Positions 22,789 through 32,236 are shown, counted from the stretch's first letter. The stretch is DNA of 64,000 nt from Antrihabitans auranticaus (GCF_016481275.1 NZ_JAEMNW010000015.1:1-64000), one strand, 5' to 3'. Numbers and translations: made by a program. The notes: generated by a model from the letters alone, not told the origin.

Positions 22789-25095
22789 ATGGCCATCCCC
22801 GGCTCGGAGATCTTCTCCAGCCGACCCATCGACCCCGACGAACTCACTCGTTCGCTGCCACCGTCCCTACCGGTGCACACAGTCACGCAGGAACAGATCG
22901 ACAACATCGACCCGCTCACCTACGAGGTCGTCCGGCATCGGCTCTGGTCGGTCACCGAAGAAATGGGCGAAGCGCTCAAGCGCATGTCCGGATCGCCAAT
23001 TGTGACCGACGCCAACGACTTCGACTTCGCAATCAGCGACGAGGTCGGCCAGGAAGTGCAGGTCGGGCTCTACAACACGATGCTCGTGGGCGCCGTCGAT
23101 CTAGCCATCTACTGGACCCTTCAGCACCGTGCGACCAACCCCGGTATCGCCGAAGGCGACATGTTTCTGTGCAACGATCCGTGGGTCGGCGGCGGCCTGC
23201 ACCAGAGCGACGTCATCGTGTACCAGCCGATTTTCCACGACGGCAAGCTGTTCGCATGGACGAGCGCGATCTGCCACGAGCCGGACCTCGGCGGCGTCGG
23301 CCTCGGCTCGTTCTCCCCCGCTGCCCAGGACGTGTTCTCCGAATCACTGCCCACACCACCGATCAAAGTCGTGCGCGACAACGTCTTACAGGCCGATGTC
23401 GCCGATGCGTGGGTCCGTCGTTCGCGTGTCCCGATGCTCGTCGGACTCGATCTGCGCGCGAAGATCGGCGCAAACACCGTCGGCCGCAACCGCATTCACG
23501 CGGTCATCGAGCAGTACGGGGCCGACACCGTCAAAGCAGTGATGAAACGCATGATGTCGGACGCGGAACAACGGTTGCGCACCAAGCTGACCGGGCTTCC
23601 CGACGGCACCTGGCGCGCGACCGGCTACCAGGACCAGTCCCATACCGGCGATCGTGGCCTGCACAAGATCACCGTGGCGATGACGAAGAGCGACGACCAC
23701 CTGTCGTTCGACTTCACCGGAACCGACAAGCAGGTGGGCGTCATCAACTGCACCTACGCAGGTATGCGCGGCGGTGTCATGCTCGCCCTGCTTCCTATTC
23801 TCGCCGGCGATATCCCCTGGTCCGCAGGTGGATTGATGCGCTGTTTCGATCTGATTTCGGAAGAGGGCACGATCAACAACGCGACCTACCCCGCCGCCGT
23901 GAGCCGCGGCCCGATCGGACCCGCCTGGCTGACCGGCACCCTTATCGCGGAGTGCCTGTCGCAAATGCTCGACCGGTCTGTCGACCTAGGCAAGAGCGTG
24001 CAGGCAGCGTGCTGCGGAACCTGGGACACCGCTGTCATCGCGGGCCTCGACGAGCGGCCCGAACAGCCCGTACCGTTCCTCAACATCCTGATGGAACCGA
24101 TGGCCGGCGGCTACGGCGCACGACCCGCCGCCGATGGCATGGATACAGGCGGCCTGTTCTGTATCCCGATGGGCCGCGTCCCCGATACCGAGATGACCGA
24201 GTTCCTCTATCCCGTTCTGACTCTCTGGCGGCGTGAGGAACCCGATTCCGGTGGACCCGGCCGGCACCGCGGCGGCGTCAGTGCATCCATCGCGATCACC
24301 CCGTACGGCACGAGCCTGCCGATGGGCCTGGTCCTGGCATCGGCCGGAAAGGCCGTGGCACAGAACAACGGTCTGTCCGGCGGCTATCCCGGCAATACGG
24401 GCGTCGACATCCTGGCCCGCAGCACCGGCGTGAACGAGCAGTTCGCCGCCGGGAAGATCCCCGGGAACCTCGACGATCTGGCGGGCGAGCGCGAGCTCGG
24501 GCCGTGCTACGCCGAAAGTTACATCGCCCCAGGCGAAGTCCTGTACATGCACTGGCAGGGCGGCGGCGGTTACGGTGATCCGCTGCGCCGTGATCCCGAT
24601 GCAGTCGCGGTCGACGTCCGCGAAGGCAAGGTCACGGCGGGGGCCGCCGAATCGGTGTACGGCGTGGTTATCGGCGACGAGGCGGCCACAGCCCGATTGC
24701 GCGCGACAATGCGCGACGAACGCCGGGACCGCTCGACCGGCTACGCGAAAGACGCGCCGATCATGGACCTGACCGCTGCCCGGCGACTCGACGACAACCT
24801 CGCCGAAATCACAGTCGGCACCACCCACGTCATTGCCTGCGCGCACTGCGGTCGTCTGCTCGGCGACGAAAAGAACGACACGGAGCTGCAACTCGCCAGG
24901 TTCGAAGGGCCGTCGCACCTCGCCGGTCCACAGGTGACGTCCGATCCGAGCGAGTACGTCGACGATCCGGTCGTGTTCAGGCAGCTCTCCTGCCCTGGCT
25001 GCTGGACCGAGTTCTACTCCAGCATCGTTCCCGCCGATCACCCCGACCACGCCCTCGACCTCGCCCGGTTGCTCCCCGCGGCACCGGCGAGCTGA
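22783..25095 (+). CDS. hydantoinase B/acetone-carboxylase-type subunit with C-terminal zinc-ribbon domain (HyuB fusion)
   Basis: From ATG 22783 the protein is 770 residues, longer than plain HyuB (about 520-600). The HyuB core begins DPLTYEVVRHRLWSVTEEMGEAL near residue 45. It includes GDMFLCNDPWVGGGLHQSDV near 125 and the typical GGYGARPAADGMD near 440. After about residue 660 comes an extra domain with CAHCGRLLG and SCPGCW, a likely zinc ribbon resembling the small gamma/delta subunits of acetone and acetophenone carboxylases. This suggests a carboxylase-like rather than simple amidohydrolase role. The Shine-Dalgarno AGGAAGG is supplied by the inserted element. Confidence 0.88.
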   Translation: MTMAIPGSEIFSSRPIDPDELTRSLPPSLPVHTVTQEQIDNIDPLTYEVVRHRLWSVTEEMGEALKRMSGSPIVTDANDFDFAISDEVGQEVQVGLYNTMLVGAVDLAIYWTLQHRATNPGIAEGDMFLCNDPWVGGGLHQSDVIVYQPIFHDGKLFAWTSAICHEPDLGGVGLGSFSPAAQDVFSESLPTPPIKVVRDNVLQADVADAWVRRSRVPMLVGLDLRAKIGANTVGRNRIHAVIEQYGADTVKAVMKRMMSDAEQRLRTKLTGLPDGTWRATGYQDQSHTGDRGLHKITVAMTKSDDHLSFDFTGTDKQVGVINCTYAGMRGGVMLALLPILAGDIPWSAGGLMRCFDLISEEGTINNATYPAAVSRGPIGPAWLTGTLIAECLSQMLDRSVDLGKSVQAACCGTWDTAVIAGLDERPEQPVPFLNILMEPMAGGYGARPAADGMDTGGLFCIPMGRVPDTEMTEFLYPVLTLWRREEPDSGGPGRHRGGVSASIAITPYGTSLPMGLVLASAGKAVAQNNGLSGGYPGNTGVDILARSTGVNEQFAAGKIPGNLDDLAGERELGPCYAESYIAPGEVLYMHWQGGGGYGDPLRRDPDAVAVDVREGKVTAGAAESVYGVVIGDEAATARLRATMRDERRDRSTGYAKDAPIMDLTAARRLDDNLAEITVGTTHVIACAHCGRLLGDEKNDTELQLARFEGPSHLAGPQVTSDPSEYVDDPVVFRQLSCPGCWTEFYSSIVPADHPDHALDLARLLPAAPAS

Positions 25096-25108
25096 CGGAA
25101 GGAATGCA

Positions 25109-26806
25109 GTGACAGTCTCCGACTGGGGTGGGCGCCTCGTGCGCTACCCAGAGGAACGCGCCAACGCTTACCGCGCCAGCGGAGCCTGGAGCAGCCAGAC
25201 CACCGGAGGGCGGCTCCACGGCGTCGCCCTCCGGTTTCCAGACCGGCCCGCGGTAATCACCGCCGAGGCTGAAATCACCTACGCCGAACTCGACAGCCGC
25301 ACCGACCAAATCGCAGCCGGGCTGGCCCAACTCGGGCTTCGCCCCAGGGACCCGGTCATTCTGCAACTGACGAATCGACTGGAGACTGTCCTCGCCTGGT
25401 ACGGCACGATCAAAGCGGGACTGATTCCCGTCGCGACGCTCGCCGCACACAGACAGCACGAGATCGGCTACCTGAGTGCGAAACTCGGTGCCGTCGCACA
25501 CATCGTCGAAGCCGGTCTCAACTTCGATCTCGTCCGCTTTGCGTTCGAGCACGCCGACGGTCATCCAACGCTGCGTCACATCATCGTCGTCGGCGATGCG
25601 GCGGCCGGCGCACGGCTCGACACGCTCGGCGCGGACGTATCCCCTACCGCCGCACGCGAGTTCGTCGAACGGGTGGAGCGCGATACCGACCCCGAAGATG
25701 TCGTTGCGTTTCAACTCTCGGGCGGCACGACGGGCGTCCCCAAGGTGATTCCCCGCATTCACGCGGAGTACTGGAACAACGCGGAGTTCTACGCGCGCTG
25801 TCTGGGATGGGACCAGAATACCCTTGTCGCACACTTGATTCCGATCGTCCACAACGCCGGCATCGAATGCGGTCTGCACGCCGCACACGCGGTCGGAGCA
25901 TGCCTCGTACTCGCGACAGCGCAGGCCGAAGCCGCCTTCGAACTCATGGCGCGCGCTCGCGCATCCGCTGTACTCCTCGGGCACGGCCACTACCAGGCCA
26001 CGCGACTCCCGGCGTTCGAGGCAGCACGACCACATCTGCGACAGGTCGTGCTTTCCGGTGCGAAGGTCGAGCCCGAACTGTTCGAACATGTGCAACGCGG
26101 TGCCACTTGGGCAGGTCAATTGTTCGGCATGTCCGAGGGGATGTTCCTCGCTACCCCATTGAATGCACCTGCTGCTGCACGCCTTTCGACAGTCGGCACG
26201 ACGATATGTACGGACGACGAGATCCGCATACTCGAACCGGGCACGGAGTCCGGGGTTCCCGACGAAACGGTCGGCGAGTTGTGTTGCCGCGGCCCGTACA
26301 CGATTCCCGGCTATTTCGATGCGCCGGAACACAATCGGTCCGCCTTCACCTCGGACGGCTTCTATCGGACGGGTGACCTCGCGAAGATGACCGTCATCGG
26401 CGGCGAGCGGTATGTGTCGATCGAAGGCCGGATCAAGGACGTGATCAATCGGGGTGGCGAGAAGATCAACGCCGAGGAGGTCGAGATGCTCCTTGCCCAG
26501 CATCCCGACGTAGCCGATGTTGCGGTCGTGGCAATGCCCGACGCCCGCCTCGGCGAAAAGACATGCGCCTATGTCGTTGCGGCAACGGGGAATCGACTCG
26601 ATCTCGACGAGATCCGGCACCACCTCGCCGACCTGGGCGTCGCAAAGTTCAAGTGGCCCGAACGACTCGAATGGGTCGACGCCCTGCCGCGCAGCAACGT
26701 CGGAAAGGTCGACAAGAAGTTCCTACGCGCGGCAGTCGCCACGAAGCTCGAGGAAGAGCGGAATACCGCTTCTGCGAAGGGAAGTGAACACTATGCGACT
26801 CGCTGA
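25109..26806 (+). CDS. aryl-acid AMP/CoA ligase of the EntE/DhbE/SdgA type
   Basis: The GTG start at 25109 follows ACGGAAGGAATGCA. The 565-residue adenylate-forming enzyme has the P-loop-like core LSGGTTGVPKVIPR near residue 205, YRTGDLAKM near 420 and the catalytic Lys in SNVGKVDKKFLR near 535. GRLHGVALRFPDRPAVI at the N-terminus and the PR-x-H segment after the core are typical of 2,3-dihydroxybenzoate/salicylate-AMP ligases. It probably activates an aromatic or N-heteroaromatic acid. No separate CoA transferase (SdgB) gene is present, so it may make the CoA thioester itself. Confidence 0.88.
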   Translation: MTVSDWGGRLVRYPEERANAYRASGAWSSQTTGGRLHGVALRFPDRPAVITAEAEITYAELDSRTDQIAAGLAQLGLRPRDPVILQLTNRLETVLAWYGTIKAGLIPVATLAAHRQHEIGYLSAKLGAVAHIVEAGLNFDLVRFAFEHADGHPTLRHIIVVGDAAAGARLDTLGADVSPTAAREFVERVERDTDPEDVVAFQLSGGTTGVPKVIPRIHAEYWNNAEFYARCLGWDQNTLVAHLIPIVHNAGIECGLHAAHAVGACLVLATAQAEAAFELMARARASAVLLGHGHYQATRLPAFEAARPHLRQVVLSGAKVEPELFEHVQRGATWAGQLFGMSEGMFLATPLNAPAAARLSTVGTTICTDDEIRILEPGTESGVPDETVGELCCRGPYTIPGYFDAPEHNRSAFTSDGFYRTGDLAKMTVIGGERYVSIEGRIKDVINRGGEKINAEEVEMLLAQHPDVADVAVVAMPDARLGEKTCAYVVAATGNRLDLDEIRHHLADLGVAKFKWPERLEWVDALPRSNVGKVDKKFLRAAVATKLEEERNTASAKGSEHYATR

Positions 26807-28379
26807 CGTTGCGGTCATCGGCGGCGGACCGGGCGGGCTGTACGCCGCGCGACTGCTCAAGTTGCGGCATCCCGATGCAGACGTCGTCGTCTACGAACAG
26901 GGGTTTCCCGACAAGACATTCGGGTTCGGCGTCGGTTTGGCATCCCGGACACAGCGCAACCTGCGCACGGCCGACGCCGCATCGCTCGACGCCATCGTCG
27001 ACGTCGCCTATTCGCACGAAATGTCGATGCAGGTCGGCGACAGCGTGGCCCGGCTACCGCAGCGGAATCTGCTCGCCATCGCCCGTACGCGCTTGCTGGC
27101 CGTCCTCCAGGAACAGGCGGAGGCCGCGGGAGTCCGGCTCGAGTTCGGCGACCGTCGCGAAATCTCCAGTATTGCAGCGGATCTCATCGTCGCCGCCGAC
27201 GGCGTCGGTAGCCCGACCCGCAACGAACTCGCCGACCAACTCGACGTCACAGTCGACACGGGATCCGGCCTGTACCTGTGGTGCGGAACCGAATTCGCCT
27301 TGCCGAGCGCGATCTTCGTCCCGATCACCACCGCGCACGGCACGTTCGTCGCGCATGGCTATCCGTATGAGCCGGACCGCAGCACGTTCCTGATCGAAAC
27401 CGACGAAACAACCTGGCGCAACGCCGGCTTCGATCGCACAACGGAACAGACCGCGCACACCGACAGCGACGAGGTTGCGCTGCGCTACCTCGAGCAGGCG
27501 TTCGAGGGACCGCTGGCGGGACACGCGCTGGTCGGGAACAAGACCAGGTGGACCCGCTTCCGGACCGTGAAGTGCGGCTCGTGGCACCGCGGGAATGTCG
27601 TTCTCCTCGGGGACGCCGCACACACAGCGCACTACTCGATCGGCTCCGGAACGAAGCTCGCAATGGAAGACGCGATAGCTCTCGATGCGGCTATCGCCGA
27701 ATCACCCGACCTCGCAACAGCACTCGTCGCATACGAGACGCAGCGGCGGCCCGCGGTTGCGCACCTGCAGGAGGTCGCGCATCGCAGTGAGCTCTGGTGG
27801 GAATCGTTCGCCGAGCGACTGGACCTTCCCGTCGAGCAACTTCTACTCGCCTACATGACACGTGCGGGAAAGGTCGACCTCGATCGCTACGCCAACTCTG
27901 CTCCGGCCGTAGCTCGCGCGGGGCTGGCCGCATATGCGGGCGTCGCCCCGGCTGCCGTGCCGGACGCCGGCATCACCTCATGGGTGCTCGGGCGCCCACT
28001 CGAGGTTTCACACGATCGATACCGGACGCGAACTGCAGAGGAAGCGCTCCGTACAGCGCCGAGTACAGCGTTGGTTTCAGTCGATTTCGACTCCGCCTGG
28101 AGCATCGATGCCGATGCATTGGTCGACAACCCACCCCGCGCAGAAACGTTGTGGTTGACGGGTTGCGCCGAGCGGTCGGCGGTTCTTACCCGCCTCGATG
28201 TCGCCGAGCGGCTGCGCCGGCGAACGGGCTCCGTGGTGGTCGTGGAGGCTCCCCGGCGCTACAGCGCCGACCTCGCCGCCGGGCTTGCAAGTGGCCGGAC
28301 CGATCTTGTCGCCTTCACCGACGAGTTGGATTCGGCGGCCGCCACACCCGCCGAACTCACCGAAGAAGTCACGGTGTGA
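26793..28379 (+). CDS. FAD-dependent aromatic monooxygenase, salicylyl-CoA 5-hydroxylase (SdgC)-like
   Basis: The 528-residue protein starts at ATG 26793, inside the end of the ligase gene, after GGGAAGTGAACACT. It has the group A flavoprotein monooxygenase motifs VAVIGGGPGGLYAARLL (FAD), a DG motif in VAADGVGSPTRN, and LLGDAAHTAHYSIGSGTKLAMEDA, the variant found in salicylyl-CoA and anthraniloyl-CoA hydroxylases. GFPDKTFGFGVGLASRTQRNL also fits that branch. An extra C-terminal domain (residues 400-528) may be involved in dimerisation or thioester binding. With the preceding ligase it predicts hydroxylation of an aryl-CoA. Confidence 0.85.
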   Translation: MRLADVAVIGGGPGGLYAARLLKLRHPDADVVVYEQGFPDKTFGFGVGLASRTQRNLRTADAASLDAIVDVAYSHEMSMQVGDSVARLPQRNLLAIARTRLLAVLQEQAEAAGVRLEFGDRREISSIAADLIVAADGVGSPTRNELADQLDVTVDTGSGLYLWCGTEFALPSAIFVPITTAHGTFVAHGYPYEPDRSTFLIETDETTWRNAGFDRTTEQTAHTDSDEVALRYLEQAFEGPLAGHALVGNKTRWTRFRTVKCGSWHRGNVVLLGDAAHTAHYSIGSGTKLAMEDAIALDAAIAESPDLATALVAYETQRRPAVAHLQEVAHRSELWWESFAERLDLPVEQLLLAYMTRAGKVDLDRYANSAPAVARAGLAAYAGVAPAAVPDAGITSWVLGRPLEVSHDRYRTRTAEEALRTAPSTALVSVDFDSAWSIDADALVDNPPRAETLWLTGCAERSAVLTRLDVAERLRRRTGSVVVVEAPRRYSADLAAGLASGRTDLVAFTDELDSAAATPAELTEEVTV

Positions 28380-28414
28380 GCCGTCCCTTGCGGTCCGGCC
28401 GATATCCTTCGCAC

Positions 28415-29155
28415 ATGCCCGCTGAGCCGCAGCCCGAGCGCACGTCGAGCAGTACCCGACGCGATCTCGTCGAAAAGCAGATCATGCAACACGCGACTGC
28501 GCTGTTCGCCGAGAAAGGATTTGCAGGCACGAGCCTGCAAGACATAGCCGACGCGATGGGACTGACCCGTCCCGCGCTCTATCACTACGTCGCGAACAAG
28601 GACGAACTGCTCGCACGACTGGTCACCGAGATCACCGAACAACCCGCCCAGATCCTCGCGGGGATAAACAAGCGCACCGATCTCGGTCCCGTCGACAAAC
28701 TTCATGCCATGGCGGAAGCTATTGCCCTGCATCACGCGGCGGCACCCGATCGGTTCAGGCTGCTCGTCCGCTCCGAAACCGAGCTACCCGACGATCTCTC
28801 GAGAACTCACGAGCAGAGCCGTCGACGCGTCCTGAAGGAGTTCATCTCGGTCGTAGGCGCGGGGATCGACGACGGCTCGTTCCGGCCGGTCGATCCGCGA
28901 GTCGCATCGCTCGCCATCATCGGCATGGTGAACTGGATGGCCTGGTGGTACCGGCCCGACACCGAGACCAGCGCCAAGTCCGTCGCCACCCAATTGGCCG
29001 ACATGGCAATCCACTCCGTACTTCAAGAGGGTGATGCGGGCCAGTTTGCCGACGGTCCCGCTCGGGCGATCGGTTTGCTGCGGCAAAATCTCGACTACCT
29101 CGAACAGCAACTGGCCGAACCCCGTGCGCGGTCGGAGAGTCCAGGGACTCTCTGA
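28415..29155 (+). CDS. TetR family regulator of the hyuAB/ligase operon
   Basis: The 246-residue protein carries the TetR helix-turn-helix (TALFAEKGFAGTSLQDIADAMGLTRPALYHYVANKDEL by content) at residues 28-68. The C-terminal half shows the TetR_C_33-like pattern with SLAIIGMVNWMAWWY. It begins 35 bases after the monooxygenase stop and is the last gene of the operon. It is the likely local repressor of both divergent promoters at 20428-20533. The effector could be the aryl-CoA or the free acid. Confidence 0.85.
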   Translation: MPAEPQPERTSSSTRRDLVEKQIMQHATALFAEKGFAGTSLQDIADAMGLTRPALYHYVANKDELLARLVTEITEQPAQILAGINKRTDLGPVDKLHAMAEAIALHHAAAPDRFRLLVRSETELPDDLSRTHEQSRRRVLKEFISVVGAGIDDGSFRPVDPRVASLAIIGMVNWMAWWYRPDTETSAKSVATQLADMAIHSVLQEGDAGQFADGPARAIGLLRQNLDYLEQQLAEPRARSESPGTL

Positions 29156-29177
29156 TCGCGCACGAGGGCGAAGCCCC

Positions 29178-29474
29178 TTACGCGATTCCTGCCCCGAGTG
29201 GGTGAATCGCGGGCGCAGCGGCCAGCAGGCTGCCGACTGTACCCATCGCCGCCTGAACGTGTGCGGACTGCGCATGCTGCGCAAGGTCTTCCTGGCTACG
29301 CCAGACCTCGCGAGCAACGAAAGTGCCCGGAGCTGCCAGCGATTCGGACAGGTCGTAGGAGACACAACCTTCTTCGGCGCGGGTGGCATTGACCAACTCG
29401 ATCAGCGCTGCGCGGACCTCGTCGACCGAGTCCGGCTTCGCTTCGATGATCGCGACAACGTTCAGATTGCTCAT
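29178..29474 (-). CDS. ABM-domain (quinol monooxygenase-like) protein
   Basis: The 98-residue protein is a single antibiotic-biosynthesis-monooxygenase domain: NVVAIIEAKPDSVDEVRAAL, EEGCVSYDL, FVAREVW and HAQSAHV are in the expected order. Family members oxidise quinols or act as small heme/aromatic-handling enzymes, but many have no assigned activity. It is convergent with the TetR gene and 60 bp from the divergent DUF2254 gene. It may be part of the neighbouring aromatic pathway, though no operon link is visible. Confidence 0.85.
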   Translation of the reverse strand: MSNLNVVAIIEAKPDSVDEVRAALIELVNATRAEEGCVSYDLSESLAAPGTFVAREVWRSQEDLAQHAQSAHVQAAMGTVGSLLAAAPAIHPLGAGIA

Positions 29475-29534
29475 GCCTAGAGTCCACCACGCCGATGTGT
29501 CACCGGTCCAGGACCGCCAGGGTTAATCTCAGGT

Positions 29535-31739
29535 ATGAACCGCTGGTTCCACGAGGTGATCGTCGATACCGGTCGCCTGCCGCTCTTCTTTCTCCTGGTC
29601 GCGTTTCTCCTGGCTTTCCTGTTCATTCGATTCAGCGTGCGCATGATCCGCGCCGAGGTCTCGTGGTGGCCGGGGAATGTCACACCCGGCGGAATGCACA
29701 TTCACCACGTCATGTTCGGGCTCGTGATGATGCTCATCTCCGGCTTCGGCATGGTCGTGCTCGCCAACTACGAAACACCGGTGGCGAACTGTGTTTTCGC
29801 GGCAATCTTCGGTGTCGGCAGTGCGCTGGTGCTCGACGAGTTCGCGCTGGTGCTGCACCTGCGCGACGTCTATTGGGCAGAAGAAGGTCGCTCCTCGATC
29901 GACGCGGTGTTCGTTGCGATCGCGATCTTGACGTTGTTCATGCTCGGTGTCCGGCCCATCGGTTTGGCGGGCGACTTCGACGACGTCGACGTGGTCAGTC
30001 TCATCGTCGTTCTGATCTTCATGGCATTCGACGTCGCGCTCGCAGCAATCACGCTGCTGAAGGGCAAAGTGTGGACCGGCCTGCTCGGCATCTTCATCGT
30101 GCCGCTGCTGCTCGTCGGCGCGATTCGGCTCAGCCGACCCAATGCACCGTGGGCGCGGTGGCGATACGGCGACAAACCCGAGAAGTTCGCCCGCGCGGTC
30201 GAGCGCGAAACCCGCTTCCGCGAACCGGCCGTCCGCGCGAAAATCGCACTCCAAGAGGCCGTCTCGGGCCGCTTCGGCGTACCCGCGGACCTGCCCGAGC
30301 GACTCGCCGAACACGAGCCCATTCCGCCGGTCGAACGCGAGAAGGTGCCAGGGGCATTCCTGACGGCGCTGCGCTGGCGGACCGTCCGTCGCCGCCTGCG
30401 TCCCACCCCGTCATGGCGACTGCCGCTTGTGATGTCCCTGATTTCGTTCGTTGTCGCAATCTTCTTCGTCTCGCTCGATTCCGAACTCGCATCGGGCGCA
30501 TTCGAGAACGCCAAGGTCACCGCCACCATCGATCGCGGCGCGACGGCGACCCTCCTATCGGTCATCGCCGGCGCGATGGTGACGCTGACCGGTCTGGTCT
30601 TCACCGCTCTGACGCTCGCAATGCAGGTCGGCGCATCCCAGATATCGGTGAAGGTTGTACCGATCCTGCAGGAGGACCGGCTGATTCGGTGGTCGATCGG
30701 AATGTTCCTGTCGACGTTCGCATTTGCCCTGATCGTCGCGCTCGACCTCGCGCTCGACGACACTGGTTCGGCTCCCGCACTCTCCACCCTGCTTGCGTTC
30801 CTGCTCGCCTTCATCAGCATCGTCCTGCTCATCGCCCTGGTCGCACGGGTCGGTTCGGTGCTCAATTCGGGTCAGTTGCTCCGCCGGATCGCGGCACGCG
30901 GACGCGTCGCCATTCTCCGCAGCTATCCCAAGGCCGATGCGGCGAGCAATCTCGACGGTCCACCGTTGCAGAGCCTTGCGGGCACCGACAGCGACGTGAC
31001 GACCGTGATTCGCCTGGACCAGCCCGCGCCGAGCGGCCGGATCCTCCTCGCGGTCAATCTGGCCCGGATCCAGCGCATTGCCTACCAGTGGGAGGTAGCG
31101 GTCGAGCTGAAGCCGAGCATCGGTGAATTCGTCGCCCAAGGCTCGCCGCTCTTCGAGGTTCGCGGTCCGGCAGACCGCATAAAGCCGCACAAGCTCACGT
31201 CGTGCCTGCTGTTCGGTGACACGAGCAGTCCGTCGACCAGCCCGACCGCGGCGATTCAAACGATCGTCGATATCGCCCTGAAAGCGCTCTCTACGTCGGT
31301 CACAGATCCGGGTCGCGCCATCCAGGCGATCGACCACCTCGAAGACATGCTGGTTCTCCTCGCGCCACGCTTGCGTGCCGAACCTGCGGATTCACATCTG
31401 ACCCGCATTCGCGGCTACAGGCGGACCTGGGCGGACTACCTCGCGATCGCCACCGACGAACTCCGGCATCTGAGCACACAGTCAGCGCAGGTTCAGCGCA
31501 GGCTCCGCGCACTCTTCACGACGCTCCTGGATACCTGTGAACCTGACCAGCATCCGCCAATTCTGAGCCGCATTGCTGCGCTCGACGCGAAGATCGAACG
31601 GGAATGGATCGACCCGTTGGACGTGCGTCTCGCCCGCGTCGCCGATCCGCAGGGCATGGGTTCGGAGTTCGGCGCAACCGAGCGGACGCGTCCGCTCATC
31701 GTCGGCGTTCCCGCGACAGGTACCAGCGCACCCGAATGA
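29535..31739 (+). CDS. large membrane protein: N-terminal multi-TM domain fused to DUF2254
   Basis: The protein is 734 residues. Residues 1-210 contain about six hydrophobic segments with MHIHHVMFG and LVLDEFALVLHLRDVYW, a membrane unit rich in His and acidic residues. Residues 290-720 fit DUF2254, a predicted membrane protein family. This part has four more TM helices between about 300 and 455 (GAMVTLTGLVFTALTLAMQV is characteristic), then a soluble domain with GRAIQAIDHLEDML. No function is known for DUF2254. No operon partner is visible; an SMR exporter gene is convergent 6 bases away. Confidence 0.8.
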   Translation: MNRWFHEVIVDTGRLPLFFLLVAFLLAFLFIRFSVRMIRAEVSWWPGNVTPGGMHIHHVMFGLVMMLISGFGMVVLANYETPVANCVFAAIFGVGSALVLDEFALVLHLRDVYWAEEGRSSIDAVFVAIAILTLFMLGVRPIGLAGDFDDVDVVSLIVVLIFMAFDVALAAITLLKGKVWTGLLGIFIVPLLLVGAIRLSRPNAPWARWRYGDKPEKFARAVERETRFREPAVRAKIALQEAVSGRFGVPADLPERLAEHEPIPPVEREKVPGAFLTALRWRTVRRRLRPTPSWRLPLVMSLISFVVAIFFVSLDSELASGAFENAKVTATIDRGATATLLSVIAGAMVTLTGLVFTALTLAMQVGASQISVKVVPILQEDRLIRWSIGMFLSTFAFALIVALDLALDDTGSAPALSTLLAFLLAFISIVLLIALVARVGSVLNSGQLLRRIAARGRVAILRSYPKADAASNLDGPPLQSLAGTDSDVTTVIRLDQPAPSGRILLAVNLARIQRIAYQWEVAVELKPSIGEFVAQGSPLFEVRGPADRIKPHKLTSCLLFGDTSSPSTSPTAAIQTIVDIALKALSTSVTDPGRAIQAIDHLEDMLVLLAPRLRAEPADSHLTRIRGYRRTWADYLAIATDELRHLSTQSAQVQRRLRALFTTLLDTCEPDQHPPILSRIAALDAKIEREWIDPLDVRLARVADPQGMGSEFGATERTRPLIVGVPATGTSAPE

Positions 31740-31745
31740 CGGGGC

Positions 31746-32069
31746 TCAGTGCGCACCCGCGAAGTTCAGGACGACGACACCGGCGACCACCAACCCGACG
31801 CCGGCAACCTTGGCGGCCGACATCGGTTCGTTGAGGAACAGGACTCCGATGACGACGATCAGAGTCGTACCGAGCGCCGACCACAGCGCGTACCCGACCC
31901 CGACCTGCATCCCACGCGAGATGGATTGCGCCAACAGCGCGAACGCGACCGCGTAGCCGGTGAGGCATCCGATCGTCGGCCACAGCCTACTGAAGCCCTC
32001 GGTGCTCTTGAGCAGGCTGGTGGCGATCACCTCGGCGATGATTGCGCCCACTAGAAACAGGTAGGCCAT
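31746..32069 (-). CDS. small multidrug resistance (SMR) family transporter
   Basis: The 107-residue protein has four TM helices. The essential Glu13 lies in GAIIAEVIATSLLKS, and GYALWSALGT and FLNEPMSAAKVAGVGLV match EmrE/QacE and guanidinium-exporter-like SMR proteins. The length is standard. The ATG at 32069 has GGAAGG 10 bases upstream. No guanidine riboswitch-like structure is evident in the 167-bp upstream gap, and a single SMR gene favours a homodimeric antiporter. Confidence 0.92.
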   Translation of the reverse strand: MAYLFLVGAIIAEVIATSLLKSTEGFSRLWPTIGCLTGYAVAFALLAQSISRGMQVGVGYALWSALGTTLIVVIGVLFLNEPMSAAKVAGVGLVVAGVVVLNFAGAH

Positions 32070-32236
32070 CGGACCACAACCTTCCGGTGTCTGCGGTCGG
32101 TGCGGCTCGACCGAGCGCCCGAAGCCGCGAGTCTAATCGCGGCCGGTAATCGGTTGGCTCCGCACGCAGGGCCGGATAGGGTGCTGGCGGACAACTTTCG
32201 GGTGAGGGACCTTCGGGGTTTGGGAAAGGATTGGTC

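Noticed and set aside
24977-26623. 548-aa reverse frame antisense to the ligase
   Set aside because: Shadow of the well-supported ligase gene; no motif.
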